Below, in pieces: positions 1-6,218 of a stretch of 6,433 nt of DNA. Where the stretch lies: NCBI GenBank assembly GCA_964580315.1, contig CAZOKH010000124.1, forward strand, positions 1-6,433, in the 5' to 3' direction. Both the position numbers and the translations under genes were made by a program. The notes below the pieces were generated by a model. The model ran no database searches. It was not told the origin of the DNA and saw only the letters and a program-made list of their open reading frames with translations. Within the stretch, counting starts at the first letter, position 1; every line of letters starts with the position of its first letter. The DNA comes from CAZOKH01 sp964580315 (GTDB lineage: Bacteria; Chloroflexota; Anaerolineae; Anaerolineales; Anaerolineaceae).

Positions 1-152
1 GTTGGCGCGGGTGTGTCGGTGGGCAGCGGCGGGACGGTGGGTGTGGCAGTGGGCTCCGGCGCTTTGCCGCCGCACGCAGCCAACAATACCAGTACCAATA
101 AACCCAGCAGCAAAGGCAACGAGCGGCGTTGATTGATTGTTGAGTGTTTCAT
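1..152 (-). CDS. Lipoprotein N-terminus (partial, runs off left edge)
   Basis: Seen: reading leftward from the ATG at 152-150, an open frame of 50 codons begins MKHSTINQRRS, followed by a hydrophobic stretch (LPLLLGLLVLVLLAAC, residues 12-27) and then GGKAPEPTATPTVPPLPTD. The basic N-region (R9, R10), Leu/Val-rich core and LAAC lipobox with Cys27 form a type II (lipoprotein) signal peptide. Cys27 would be lipidated and become the mature N-terminus on the outer face of the cytoplasmic membrane. The Thr/Pro-rich stretch after it is a typical flexible tether, common in Chloroflexota lipoproteins. An AGGA stretch (complement of 164-167) lies 11 nt before the ATG as a plausible ribosome binding site. 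The functional domain lies outside the window, so its role (for example solute binding or cell-wall associated) cannot be stated. It is divergent from the histidine kinase gene. Confidence 0.8.
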   Translation of the reverse strand, partial: MKHSTINQRRSLPLLLGLLVLVLLAACGGKAPEPTATPTVPPLPTDTPAP

Positions 153-173
153 GAGAATGATTATCCTGAAATG

Positions 174-202
174 TTGTCCATTTTTTCGGGCTTACACACA
201 AT
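174..202 (+). promoter_or_regulatory. Weak promoter candidate for the histidine kinase gene
   Basis: Seen: TTGTCC (174-179), then a 17-nt spacer, then CACAAT (197-202). Each box matches the sigma70 consensus at 4 of 6 positions. It would give a 5' leader of about 40 nt before the kinase ATG at 250. The match is modest and the assignment is inference only. Confidence 0.25.
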
Positions 203-209
203 AACTTTG

Positions 210-237
210 ATCTTACCATATAAATCCGGGCGCTCAA
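210..237 (-). promoter_or_regulatory. Weak promoter candidate for the divergent lipoprotein gene
   Basis: Seen on the minus strand: TTGAGC (complement of 232-237), a 16-nt spacer, and TAAGAT (complement of 210-215), each 4 of 6 to the sigma70 consensus. Transcription would run leftward with a leader of about 50 nt before the lipoprotein ATG at 152. It lies next to and facing the candidate for the kinase gene, so the two would compete for polymerase if both are real. Confidence 0.3.
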
Positions 238-249
238 GTCATCGTAAGC

Positions 250-2130
250 ATGGATTATACCCGTTTCTATGAAAAATGGAATCTATACGCAGTTGCAGGA
301 ATTGCGCTGGCAAACTTAACAAATTTTTTAAGTCGCCGTGGGCTTTATTTTCTTTTTTTAAGATATGATATATCCATGCATAGGTCCGATTATCCTTATC
401 TGGCAGACTGGTTCGCCATTTCACTGCGCTGGCTGGGATTGCTGGGAATTATCGCTGCTCTGGCGTTCGCGGGAGCCATTCAAATTCGCCTGGCTGCGGT
501 GGTGCTGGTTTCCATTGTGTGGAACACCTACACCTCCATCCTGGCTGTGCTCAACCGCCGCCTCAACCAGCAGCGCATCCTCAACGTTTGGATAGACAGC
601 CTGGTAAGCATCTCGCTGTTCTTTCTGTCAGGCGGGTTGGGCGGCCCGCTGGCCTGGGCCAACCTGCTGGCGTTGTTCTCGGCCGCCATTTATTTTGAAT
701 GGCGCGGCAGCCTGATTACCGCCATCATCCTGTCAGCGCTGGAAGCCGGCGGAATCTATCTGTTCGACCGCGCTGCTTTCTACCCCTTAACCCTGGCGCT
801 GTTCTCGGTATTCAACCTGGCAGCCGGCGGTCTGCTGGGCTTCATCTGTTTCCAGCTTATGCAGCGTTTGCGCGATAACTACAAAAACCGCCTGATTCAA
901 CGCAAAGAACAATCACGCCGCGAACGCGAACGCATTCGTGATTTTTCCCGTTCCATCGAATCTTTCTGTGTTGATCTTGACCCCGGCAGCATTCTGGAAA
1001 CCCTGCTGGATATGAGCACAGACCTGCTGGGGGGCGTCGAACCACCCGTTGACCGCATGGTAAGCGCCGCGCTGTTGGTTGAATCGGGCGGCCTGGTTAT
1101 TCAAGCCACCCGCGGCATATCCGAAGAGATGTCAGCTTATGGATTCCCCGCTCAGCAGGGCATCCTGGCTGATGCTGTCCAGGCTGGCACGGTTCAGCAA
1201 ACCGCCGAGCCGTTCAACGACCCGGAACTCAAACCAATATCGTGGATGAATGATATGCACAGCGCGGTCTGTGTTCCCCTGGTTTATCAAGATAACTTCT
1301 TTGGAGCGCTGTTGTACGCTCATCCCCTGGAAGATTTTTTTGACGAAGACCGCGTGGAAATGCTGACCATTGTCAGCCAGCCGGGCGCAGTTGCCCTGCA
1401 AAACGCCCGCCGTTATGATGACTCGCAGCACGAAAAAAACCGCCTGATGCAAATTCAGGAAGATGTACGCCGCGAACTGGCCCGCGAACTGCATGACGGT
1501 CCCACGCAAACCATGTCCTCCATCGCCATGCGCGCCAACATTGCACGCAAAATGTTGGAACGCGGCACCGGGGATGTTCAGGGTGAAATTCAAGCCCTTG
1601 AAGACCTGGCGCGCCAGACCACCCAGGAAGTTCGCCATCTCCTGTTTCTGCTGCGCCCGTTGGATTCTCAAATCGATGGATTTGAATCTGTCCTGCAAGA
1701 TATGGCGCAGAAATTGAAAGAGACCCATCAACAAACAGTTACACTCGACCTCGATTCTGGTTTAATTCAACAGCTTGACTCCAGCCAGCAATCCATCATC
1801 TACTACCTGGTGGAGGAAGCCGTTGCCATTGCCCGAAAAACAGGCAAGGCAGATAAAGTTCTTGTGAGGCTGCGCCCCTTGCCCGAAAACGCTGACACCG
1901 CCGCCCTGGATATTCTGGACAACGGCGCCGGAGCAGGCAGCGGTGAAATGGAAAACACCCATGACCAGCGCGGAAACCTGGGCATGGTGAACCTGCGCGA
2001 GCGCACAGAACGGCTCAACGGCATCTTACAAATCGATTCACTGCCCGGCAAAGGAACGCGCGTGCGCATTTTAATCCCCCTCAACCCTGAAGCCGTTGAT
2101 CGGCTGCATCACGCTTCCATCAACGCTTAA
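250..2130 (+). CDS. Membrane sensor histidine kinase, GAF + HisKA_3 + HATPase_c (NarL/LiaS-type)
   Basis: A 626-residue two-component sensor kinase. Seen in order: about six hydrophobic segments (roughly residues 56-77, 80-104, 113-130, 133-150, 154-172, 177-203); a charged, probably coiled-coil linker (about 207-236); a GAF-like domain (about 240-390); an H-box ELARELHDGPTQT with phosphoacceptor His415 and an intact DxxxQ (Asp416, Gln420); and an ATPase domain with DNGAG (Asp557-Gly561) and GMVNLRERTERLNG plus PGKGT (about 578-603). In this family the kinase autophosphorylates on His and passes phosphate to a LuxR-type response regulator. No such regulator is present in the window. Odd: the N-box reads EEAVAIARKTG (522-532), with Ile527 where the Mg-ATP-binding Asn is normally found. 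Start: no clear Shine-Dalgarno precedes the ATG at 250. Met43 (376) is an alternative, and codons 1-43 are more AT-rich than the rest. The hydrolase gene follows after 16 nt. Confidence 0.9.
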   Translation: MDYTRFYEKWNLYAVAGIALANLTNFLSRRGLYFLFLRYDISMHRSDYPYLADWFAISLRWLGLLGIIAALAFAGAIQIRLAAVVLVSIVWNTYTSILAVLNRRLNQQRILNVWIDSLVSISLFFLSGGLGGPLAWANLLALFSAAIYFEWRGSLITAIILSALEAGGIYLFDRAAFYPLTLALFSVFNLAAGGLLGFICFQLMQRLRDNYKNRLIQRKEQSRRERERIRDFSRSIESFCVDLDPGSILETLLDMSTDLLGGVEPPVDRMVSAALLVESGGLVIQATRGISEEMSAYGFPAQQGILADAVQAGTVQQTAEPFNDPELKPISWMNDMHSAVCVPLVYQDNFFGALLYAHPLEDFFDEDRVEMLTIVSQPGAVALQNARRYDDSQHEKNRLMQIQEDVRRELARELHDGPTQTMSSIAMRANIARKMLERGTGDVQGEIQALEDLARQTTQEVRHLLFLLRPLDSQIDGFESVLQDMAQKLKETHQQTVTLDLDSGLIQQLDSSQQSIIYYLVEEAVAIARKTGKADKVLVRLRPLPENADTAALDILDNGAGAGSGEMENTHDQRGNLGMVNLRERTERLNGILQIDSLPGKGTRVRILIPLNPEAVDRLHHASINA

Positions 2131-2146
2131 CCACACTTCACGCATT

Positions 2147-2920
2147 ATGCCGATTGCCAACGGAATATATTATGCCGAATACCAGGGGAATAACAGCTCA
2201 CTACCGCCAGTGGTGCTGATCCACGGCGCCGGCAGCGACCACCTGTGCTGGCCGGTCAATTTGCGCCGACTGAACGGGTTTCGTGTGCTGGCGCCCGACC
2301 TGTCCGGGCACGGCCGCTCGTCCGGGGTCAGCCGACAGTCGGTGCAGGAATATGCCGCCGACCTGATTGCATTTTTGGATGCCCTGGGAATATTCAGCGT
2401 TGTGCTGGTGGGGCATTCACTGGGGGGCGCCGTAGCCCTCGAAACCGCCCTGCTCCATCCTGCACAGGTGCATGCCCTGGTTTTAATCTCAACCGCCGCC
2501 CACACGCTCATTCCCAACGAATTTCTCAATTACCTGGCTTCACCCTCCTCGGTCAAAAACGCCCGCCACTGGCTGCAAGAGCGCCTGTTAAGCCCTGAAA
2601 GCAGCCCGGCATTGATAAAGAAAAGCAGCACTGCCCTTGAAAGCGTGCGGCAGGAAGTGCTGCACAACGACTGGAAGGCTGTGGCTTCCTTTGACCGCTG
2701 CGGCCGGGTGAAAGAAATCTCACAACCCGCCCGGGTGATTTGCGGCAACAAAGACCGCATTGTACCGCTGGCGGGTTCGCGCCACCTGGCAGCCAGCCTG
2801 CCCAATGCCCACCTCCAGGTGATTCCCAATGCCGGTCACCTGGTGCTGCTGGAAAAACCCGGAATTTTAGCTGAAGGAATTAACCAGTTTCTCAATGAAT
2901 TACCCCGCTCAATCCCCTAA
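2147..2920 (+). CDS. Alpha/beta-fold hydrolase (MhpC-like)
   Basis: A cytoplasmic serine hydrolase of 257 residues, the usual size for the family. Seen: the oxyanion-hole motif LIHGAG (His26-Gly27), the nucleophile elbow VGHSLGG with Ser91, the acid in CGNKDRIVP (Asp203), and the catalytic His231 in NAGHLVLLEKP. These form a complete Ser-Asp-His triad. The helical cap lies at about residues 115-185. Family members act as esterases, lactonases, C-C bond hydrolases or haloperoxidases, and the substrate cannot be read from sequence. Start: the ATG at 2147 is preferred because MPIANGIYYAEYQG looks like the normal N-terminus for the group. An upstream in-frame ATG at 2096 would add 17 residues and overlap the kinase gene by 35 nt. 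Neither start has a strong Shine-Dalgarno. The 16-nt gap after the kinase stop suggests one transcript and possibly translational coupling. No clear terminator follows the gene. Confidence 0.9.
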   Translation: MPIANGIYYAEYQGNNSSLPPVVLIHGAGSDHLCWPVNLRRLNGFRVLAPDLSGHGRSSGVSRQSVQEYAADLIAFLDALGIFSVVLVGHSLGGAVALETALLHPAQVHALVLISTAAHTLIPNEFLNYLASPSSVKNARHWLQERLLSPESSPALIKKSSTALESVRQEVLHNDWKAVASFDRCGRVKEISQPARVICGNKDRIVPLAGSRHLAASLPNAHLQVIPNAGHLVLLEKPGILAEGINQFLNELPRSIP

Positions 2921-2978
2921 TAATGGGTGCTTTTTCCAAAAATTCTGCTCTTTTTTACTGATATTAATTATATATTTA

Positions 2979-3006
2979 TTCCCATCTGATTTCTCCTGTA
3001 TATAAT
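2979..3006 (+). promoter_or_regulatory. Sigma70-type promoter for the STAS-like gene
   Basis: Seen: TTCCCA (2979-2984, 4 of 6 to the -35 consensus), a 16-nt spacer, and a perfect TATAAT (3001-3006). It lies in a very AT-rich intergenic stretch (2921-3049). It would start transcription near 3013 and give a leader of about 37 nt that carries the GGGAG ribosome binding site at 3038-3042, 7 nt before the ATG at 3050. This suggests that the small gene is transcribed independently of the kinase-hydrolase pair. Confidence 0.6.
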
Positions 3007-3049
3007 TAGGGGTACAAAAGCTGTTTAAAAAATTGTCGGGAGAAAAGGT

Positions 3050-3454
3050 ATGCCAAAAATTGTCGTTGAAGATAATGAGTTTGCAACATTGTGGTATCAC
3101 ACCGATACAAAAATTGTCCATCATATGTACAAGAAATTCATGTCAGGAGATATTTTCCACAACTTCCTGCTAAAAGGCACGGCAGCCATGAAACAATATG
3201 GGGCCCACAAGTGGCTTTCTGACGACCGGAAGAATCCGGTATTAACCACAGAAGACATCAAGTGGGGTGAAACCAACTGGTTCCCGCAAACCCTTGAGGC
3301 GGGCTGGAAATACTGGGCAATCGTTCAGCCGGAAGCCGCCATTGCCAAAATGAATACCGATAAAATCGTTGAACAATACGGCAAAGCCGGGGTGAAGGCT
3401 CAATATTTCACTGACGCCGATGCAGCATTGAAATGGCTTGAAAGCCTTCCGTAA
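3050..3454 (+). CDS. STAS/SEC14 (SpoIIAA-like) domain protein
   Basis: A soluble 134-residue protein with no signal peptide or membrane segment. Seen: an N-terminal beta-rich part (MPKIVVEDNEFATLWYHTD), the motif KWLSDDRKN (54-62), a Trp-rich middle (EDIKWGETNWFPQ, then AGWKYWAIVQPE, residues 69-95), and a C-terminal QYFTDADAALKWLESL. This arrangement fits single-domain SpoIIAA-like/STAS-SEC14 proteins: a strand, then '(K)xLxDxR', a helix, a strand ending in 'P', and a final 'F-x-D-x-x-x-A-x-x-W-L' helix. The family assignment is from memory of the pattern, not a search. Members of the fold bind small ligands or act as partner-switch adaptors, but the function of this one is unknown. Seven Trp residues in 134 is unusually rich. 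The gene has its own promoter and a good Shine-Dalgarno (GGGAG, 7-nt spacing), and is more AT-rich than the kinase and hydrolase genes to its left. Confidence 0.85.
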   Translation: MPKIVVEDNEFATLWYHTDTKIVHHMYKKFMSGDIFHNFLLKGTAAMKQYGAHKWLSDDRKNPVLTTEDIKWGETNWFPQTLEAGWKYWAIVQPEAAIAKMNTDKIVEQYGKAGVKAQYFTDADAALKWLESLP

Positions 3455-3549
3455 AAAAGAGTAGCACACATTTTAGAGGGGTAATCCCAAAATAGCACCA
3501 CTGCCAGTTATTATCATCACAATTTTTGGTTAACACATCAATACCCCAA

Positions 3550-3593
3550 AAAACCGGGGCGAACCTGTAAGTTCGCCCCGGTTTTATTTTTTT
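3550..3593. terminator. Bidirectional intrinsic terminator between convergent genes
   Basis: Seen: a perfect 15-bp inverted repeat (3550-3564 with 3571-3585; core CCGGGGCGAAC / GTTCGCCCCGG) around a 6-nt loop CTGTAA. On the plus strand it runs into a T-rich tract (3582-3593). On the minus strand the A-run at 3548-3553 supplies a U-tract. It sits 95 nt after the STAS-like stop codon and 17 nt beyond the S9 peptidase stop, so it can end transcripts arriving from both sides. The rest of 3455-3610 holds no gene that I can see. Confidence 0.93.
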
Positions 3594-3610
3594 CTCTCTC
3601 TATCATCTTT

Positions 3611-5497
3611 TCAGGGGGCAAACAAAACATGCTTTTGTAAAAATCGCTCAACCTGCTTGAGATAGTCAGCAATAGTCTCGCTGCTGCGGAAACCATGCCC
3701 CTCCTCGGGGTAAAGCTGGTACACAAACGGCACCCCGCGGCGCTGCAATTGCTTCACCATTTCCTCCGACTGGTTGGGCGGCACTACCCTGTCTTTGCCG
3801 CCCTGGAAAATTGCCAGCGGGTCGTTGATTTTTTCAGCGTGGAACAGCGGCGACCAGGCATGGTATTTTTCGGCCGCCCGGGGCAGCTCACCCACCAGCC
3901 AGTCGGTGTAATGAATTTCAAATTTGTGGCTTTCCATCGACAGGCCGAACAGGTCGCTCACCCCGTACAGGCACACACCGGCTTTAAACAACCCGGGGCG
4001 GCGGATCAAAGTATTGAGCACGGTATAGCCGCCCGCGCTTCCGCCGCGAATCACCAGGCGGGCCGGGTCAGCCAGGCGGCGGTCAATCAACGCCTGCGCA
4101 GCTCCAGCGGCATCTTCCACGTCCACCTCGCCCCAGCGCTGGAACAATGCCTTCTGGAAACTGCGCCCAAACCCTGTGCTGCCGCGGTAGTTCACGTCCA
4201 GCCAGCCGTAACCGCGCGTGGTGAAGTACACCACCTCGGGCTCAAAGCGCAGTTGGCGCTGTGAAGTGGGCCCGCCGTGAATGCTCACCAGCACCGGCGG
4301 CAGCCCTTCGGCTTCATAACCGGGGTTGCAGGGAGAATAATACCAGCCGGTTACGCGGGTGCCGTCCGGCGCTGCCCATTCCAGCAGTTGCGGGTTGGGC
4401 AGCCAGCTTTCATCCAGCACATCCACCTGGCTGAAGCCTTCGCTGTGCCAGCGCGCGCCGTCCCAGCGTATGACGCGGTCAGGCAAACCGGGCGCTGAAG
4501 CAATCAGCGCGAGCTGGTCATCAACTGGCGAGACCGATAGCTGCGTCAACCAGGTGTAAGGCGCCGCATCCATCTCTTGCGAACTGCCGTCATCCACCGA
4601 AACCACCCACAGCGACGCCCGCCCGTCACGGTAGCGCAAATGATACACCGCCCGGCCGGTTCGGCTCCAGCCGTAGGTGCGCATGCCCTGCACCCAGGCC
4701 GGCTGCGACAGGGAGAATCCCTCGCCGTGCACCAGCACGCGCTGAGCGCCGTTTTGCAGGTCAAATAACACCAGGTCTTCCCATTCCCCCGCAGCCACAA
4801 TACAGCTCAACCAGCGCCCATCCGGCGAGAATTCCGGCTGAAAAACCGGCCTGTCATCGCCGCCAGCCAGGCAGGTGGTTTTGTTCACCACCGGCGGCAG
4901 CCCGGTCAGGTCACCCAGCATCAGGCGCGAGCTGTCCCACGGCATGTGCGGGTGATCCCATTCGATCCACGCCAGGCGCTTCCCATCCGGCGACCAGGCC
5001 GGCTGCATGTAAAAATCAGCCCCGCGCACAAGCTGCTGCGGCCACTGCCTGCCCAGGCTGTCAACCAGCGCCAGCAGGTCGGTTTCTCCATCGCTGTAGG
5101 CATACACCAGCCAGTTGCCATCCGGTGAAACATGCGGCGCAGCGCAGCTTCCAAATGGCGGTGTGAGCGCAATCGGTTGCTCAATTTGCAGGCTGCGCCG
5201 GTAGAGCCGCCCGTCGCGCGCGCTAAAGAACAGGTTGCCGTTGTGCAGTGAAAATTCTCCGCCGCCATAACCCAGGTTGCCGTGCACATTGAGATCCACG
5301 GTCAACTCGCGGCGGGCTTCACCAATCGCTTTGGATAAAAGCACCCCCTTACCGCTGCGCGATTCCAGCCACACCAGGGTGGCGCTGCTGTCATCCCACT
5401 GCACATCGTCCAATGACACTTTTTGACTGAAAGCTGAAGCCGTCAGCGGGCTGCTCCACATCCCAAATGGCAATCTGTTTTTTGCAGTTATGTTCAT
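3611..5497 (-). CDS. S9 family (prolyl oligopeptidase-type) serine peptidase
   Basis: A 628-residue serine peptidase, typically releasing dipeptides or acyl-amino acids from short peptides. Seen: an N-terminal beta-propeller (about 20-350) with TolB/PD40-type SPDG repeats at 124-127, 169-172 and 224-227; then an alpha/beta-hydrolase catalytic domain (about 375-628) with the HGGP oxyanion motif (407-410), nucleophile Ser487 in RGGSAGGY, Asp569 in QGGKDRVVPP and His601 in EEGHGFR. The triad is complete and its spacing is normal for S9. There is no signal peptide, so it should be cytoplasmic, where the propeller filters substrates by size. The exact S9 subfamily (acylaminoacyl- or dipeptidyl-peptidase-like) cannot be decided here. 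Start: the ATG at 5497 has a good AAAGGA ribosome binding site (complement of 5505-5510) 7 nt upstream. It lies downstream of the SixA-like gene, separated by a terminator-like hairpin, and ends at the shared terminator. Confidence 0.94.
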   Translation of the reverse strand: MNITAKNRLPFGMWSSPLTASAFSQKVSLDDVQWDDSSATLVWLESRSGKGVLLSKAIGEARRELTVDLNVHGNLGYGGGEFSLHNGNLFFSARDGRLYRRSLQIEQPIALTPPFGSCAAPHVSPDGNWLVYAYSDGETDLLALVDSLGRQWPQQLVRGADFYMQPAWSPDGKRLAWIEWDHPHMPWDSSRLMLGDLTGLPPVVNKTTCLAGGDDRPVFQPEFSPDGRWLSCIVAAGEWEDLVLFDLQNGAQRVLVHGEGFSLSQPAWVQGMRTYGWSRTGRAVYHLRYRDGRASLWVVSVDDGSSQEMDAAPYTWLTQLSVSPVDDQLALIASAPGLPDRVIRWDGARWHSEGFSQVDVLDESWLPNPQLLEWAAPDGTRVTGWYYSPCNPGYEAEGLPPVLVSIHGGPTSQRQLRFEPEVVYFTTRGYGWLDVNYRGSTGFGRSFQKALFQRWGEVDVEDAAGAAQALIDRRLADPARLVIRGGSAGGYTVLNTLIRRPGLFKAGVCLYGVSDLFGLSMESHKFEIHYTDWLVGELPRAAEKYHAWSPLFHAEKINDPLAIFQGGKDRVVPPNQSEEMVKQLQRRGVPFVYQLYPEEGHGFRSSETIADYLKQVERFLQKHVLFAP

Positions 5498-5512
5498 TAG
5501 TGCATCCTTTAT

Positions 5513-5565
5513 AAAAAAAGCGCCGGAGGTTTTCCACAGTTGTGGTCATTCTTCTCCTGCGCTTT
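5513..5565 (-). terminator. Terminator- or attenuator-like hairpin upstream of the S9 peptidase gene
   Basis: Seen on the minus strand: AAAGCGC (complement of 5559-5565) pairs with GCGCTTT (complement of 5517-5523). After one mismatch the stem continues with four more Watson-Crick pairs (5525-5528 with 5554-5557). Inside it, CCAC-AACT-GTGG (5534-5545) can form a small second hairpin. A run of seven Ts follows (complement of 5513-5519), and the peptidase ribosome binding site begins 2 nt later. It may end the SixA-like transcript or attenuate entry into the peptidase gene. The long interior and the mismatch make it weaker than the terminator at 3550-3593. Confidence 0.55.
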
Positions 5566-5611
5566 GAAACATTTTCAATTACTGATAACGCTTCATTCAA
5601 TCGCCAAATTT

Positions 5612-6112
5612 CTAATCTTTGTCTTTCACTTCACGCGGACGCCAGACCGACTCCAGTTCACCTTCCACCGTGCCTTCCAGGTCTTTCCAATGTTTAATGG
5701 GAAGTTTAATCTGGGCTATTGTTGCTGTGGGCAGGGTCTCAACCTTTTTGGTCATAATTTGCAGCAATCCTTCCAGACCCGGGTTATGCCCAATTACCAT
5801 GACCTTTTTAACATCATCTGATAATCCGCGCAAAGCGTCGAAATAGGCTTTGGGTTCTGCCATATATAACGATTCCAGGAAATCTGCATGGATATCTTTA
5901 TCGAGTTTTTCCAGCATCAATTCAGCCGTCTGGCGGGTTCGTTTTGCCGCTGAACACAAAATCTTTTCAGGAACCAGTTTCTCTTCCTTCAACAGCTCCG
6001 CCATCCTGGGAGCATCCTTTTTGCCGCGTTTTTTCAGTGGGCGATCGAAATCTTTCTCGTTTTCATCGCTCCAATCTGATTTGGCATGTCGCATAAGTAA
6101 AAGGGTTTTCAT
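5612..6112 (-). CDS. SixA-like phosphohistidine phosphatase (histidine phosphatase superfamily)
   Basis: A 166-residue cytoplasmic protein, close to the roughly 160 residues of E. coli SixA. Seen: the N-terminal RHG-type motif LLLMRHAKSDW, with Arg8 and the nucleophile His9; FDRPLKKRGKKDA (22-34), the usual SixA 'D-x-x-R-P-L-x-x-R-G' stretch; SAAKRTRQTAE (54-64) with Arg58 and Arg60; Glu80 in LESLY; and the second catalytic His109 in IGHNPGLEGL. SixA removes phosphate from phosphohistidine, classically from the HPt domain of a hybrid sensor kinase; the target here is unknown. The kinase in this window has no HPt domain, so a direct link is not implied. Start: the ATG at 6112 has AGGAG (complement of 6119-6123) 6 nt upstream. 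The protein is Lys/Glu-rich, and its gene is more AT-rich than the S9 peptidase gene downstream. The gene is named by family only, since no search could confirm orthology. Confidence 0.9.
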   Translation of the reverse strand: MKTLLLMRHAKSDWSDENEKDFDRPLKKRGKKDAPRMAELLKEEKLVPEKILCSAAKRTRQTAELMLEKLDKDIHADFLESLYMAEPKAYFDALRGLSDDVKKVMVIGHNPGLEGLLQIMTKKVETLPTATIAQIKLPIKHWKDLEGTVEGELESVWRPREVKDKD

Positions 6113-6143
6113 ACTGCACTCCTGTTTTTCCGCAGGTGTTCGA

Positions 6144-6180
6144 TTTAATCAAAATTGGGTAAAAAAGAACATTGATTAAA
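6144..6180. repeat. 9-bp inverted repeat in the SixA-like gene leader (operator candidate)
   Basis: Seen: TTTAATCAA at 6144-6152 and its exact reverse complement TTGATTAAA at 6172-6180, separated by 19 nt. The centres are about 28 nt apart, a little under three helical turns. It lies between the proposed -10 box of the SixA-like gene and its ribosome binding site. It could be a repressor site or a weak AT-rich stem. The region is AT-rich, so chance is possible. Confidence 0.35.
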
Positions 6181-6188
6181 GTATAACA
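6180..6188 (-). promoter_or_regulatory. Extended -10 promoter candidate for the SixA-like gene
   Basis: Seen on the minus strand: TGTTATACT (complement of 6180-6188), which fits the extended -10 form TG-n-TATAAT with one mismatch in the hexamer. No good -35 box lies at the usual distance, which extended -10 promoters tolerate. Transcription would begin near 6173 and give a leader of about 60 nt. The region between here and the upstream gene's stop at 6219 shows no hairpin terminator, so read-through from that gene is also possible. Confidence 0.35.
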
Positions 6189-6218
6189 CAGTCCTCATTT
6201 GCCTTTTATATTTTTTTT

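Noticed and set aside
1..60. GT/GGC-rich near-repeats at the left edge
   Set aside because: They are the coding sequence of the Thr/Pro-rich linker of the lipoprotein read on the other strand, not an independent repeat.
1132..1734. 200-codon open frame on the minus strand inside the kinase gene
   Set aside because: It lies wholly antisense to the GAF and HisKA coding region, whose motifs are clearly real. Its translation shows no recognisable domain, and it looks like a by-product of codon bias.
2170..2529. 119-codon minus-strand frame, and a 117-codon plus-strand frame at 2245-2598, within the hydrolase gene
   Set aside because: Both overlap the coding sequence that carries the oxyanion and nucleophile motifs. 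Their translations are low-complexity Arg/Ala/Pro-rich and typical of shadows.
2921..2965. Possible terminator after the hydrolase gene
   Set aside because: There are T-runs (TTTTT, TTTTTT) but no GC-rich stem before them; only short A/T pairing is possible.
2909..3124. 71-codon minus-strand frame across the AT-rich promoter region
   Set aside because: It covers the TATAAT promoter and the start of the STAS-like gene, and its composition follows AT-rich noncoding DNA; I saw no supporting ribosome binding site or family match.
3695..4264. 189-codon open frame on the plus strand inside the S9 peptidase gene
   Set aside because: It is antisense to the catalytic domain, which contains the complete Ser-Asp-His triad, and has no family features.
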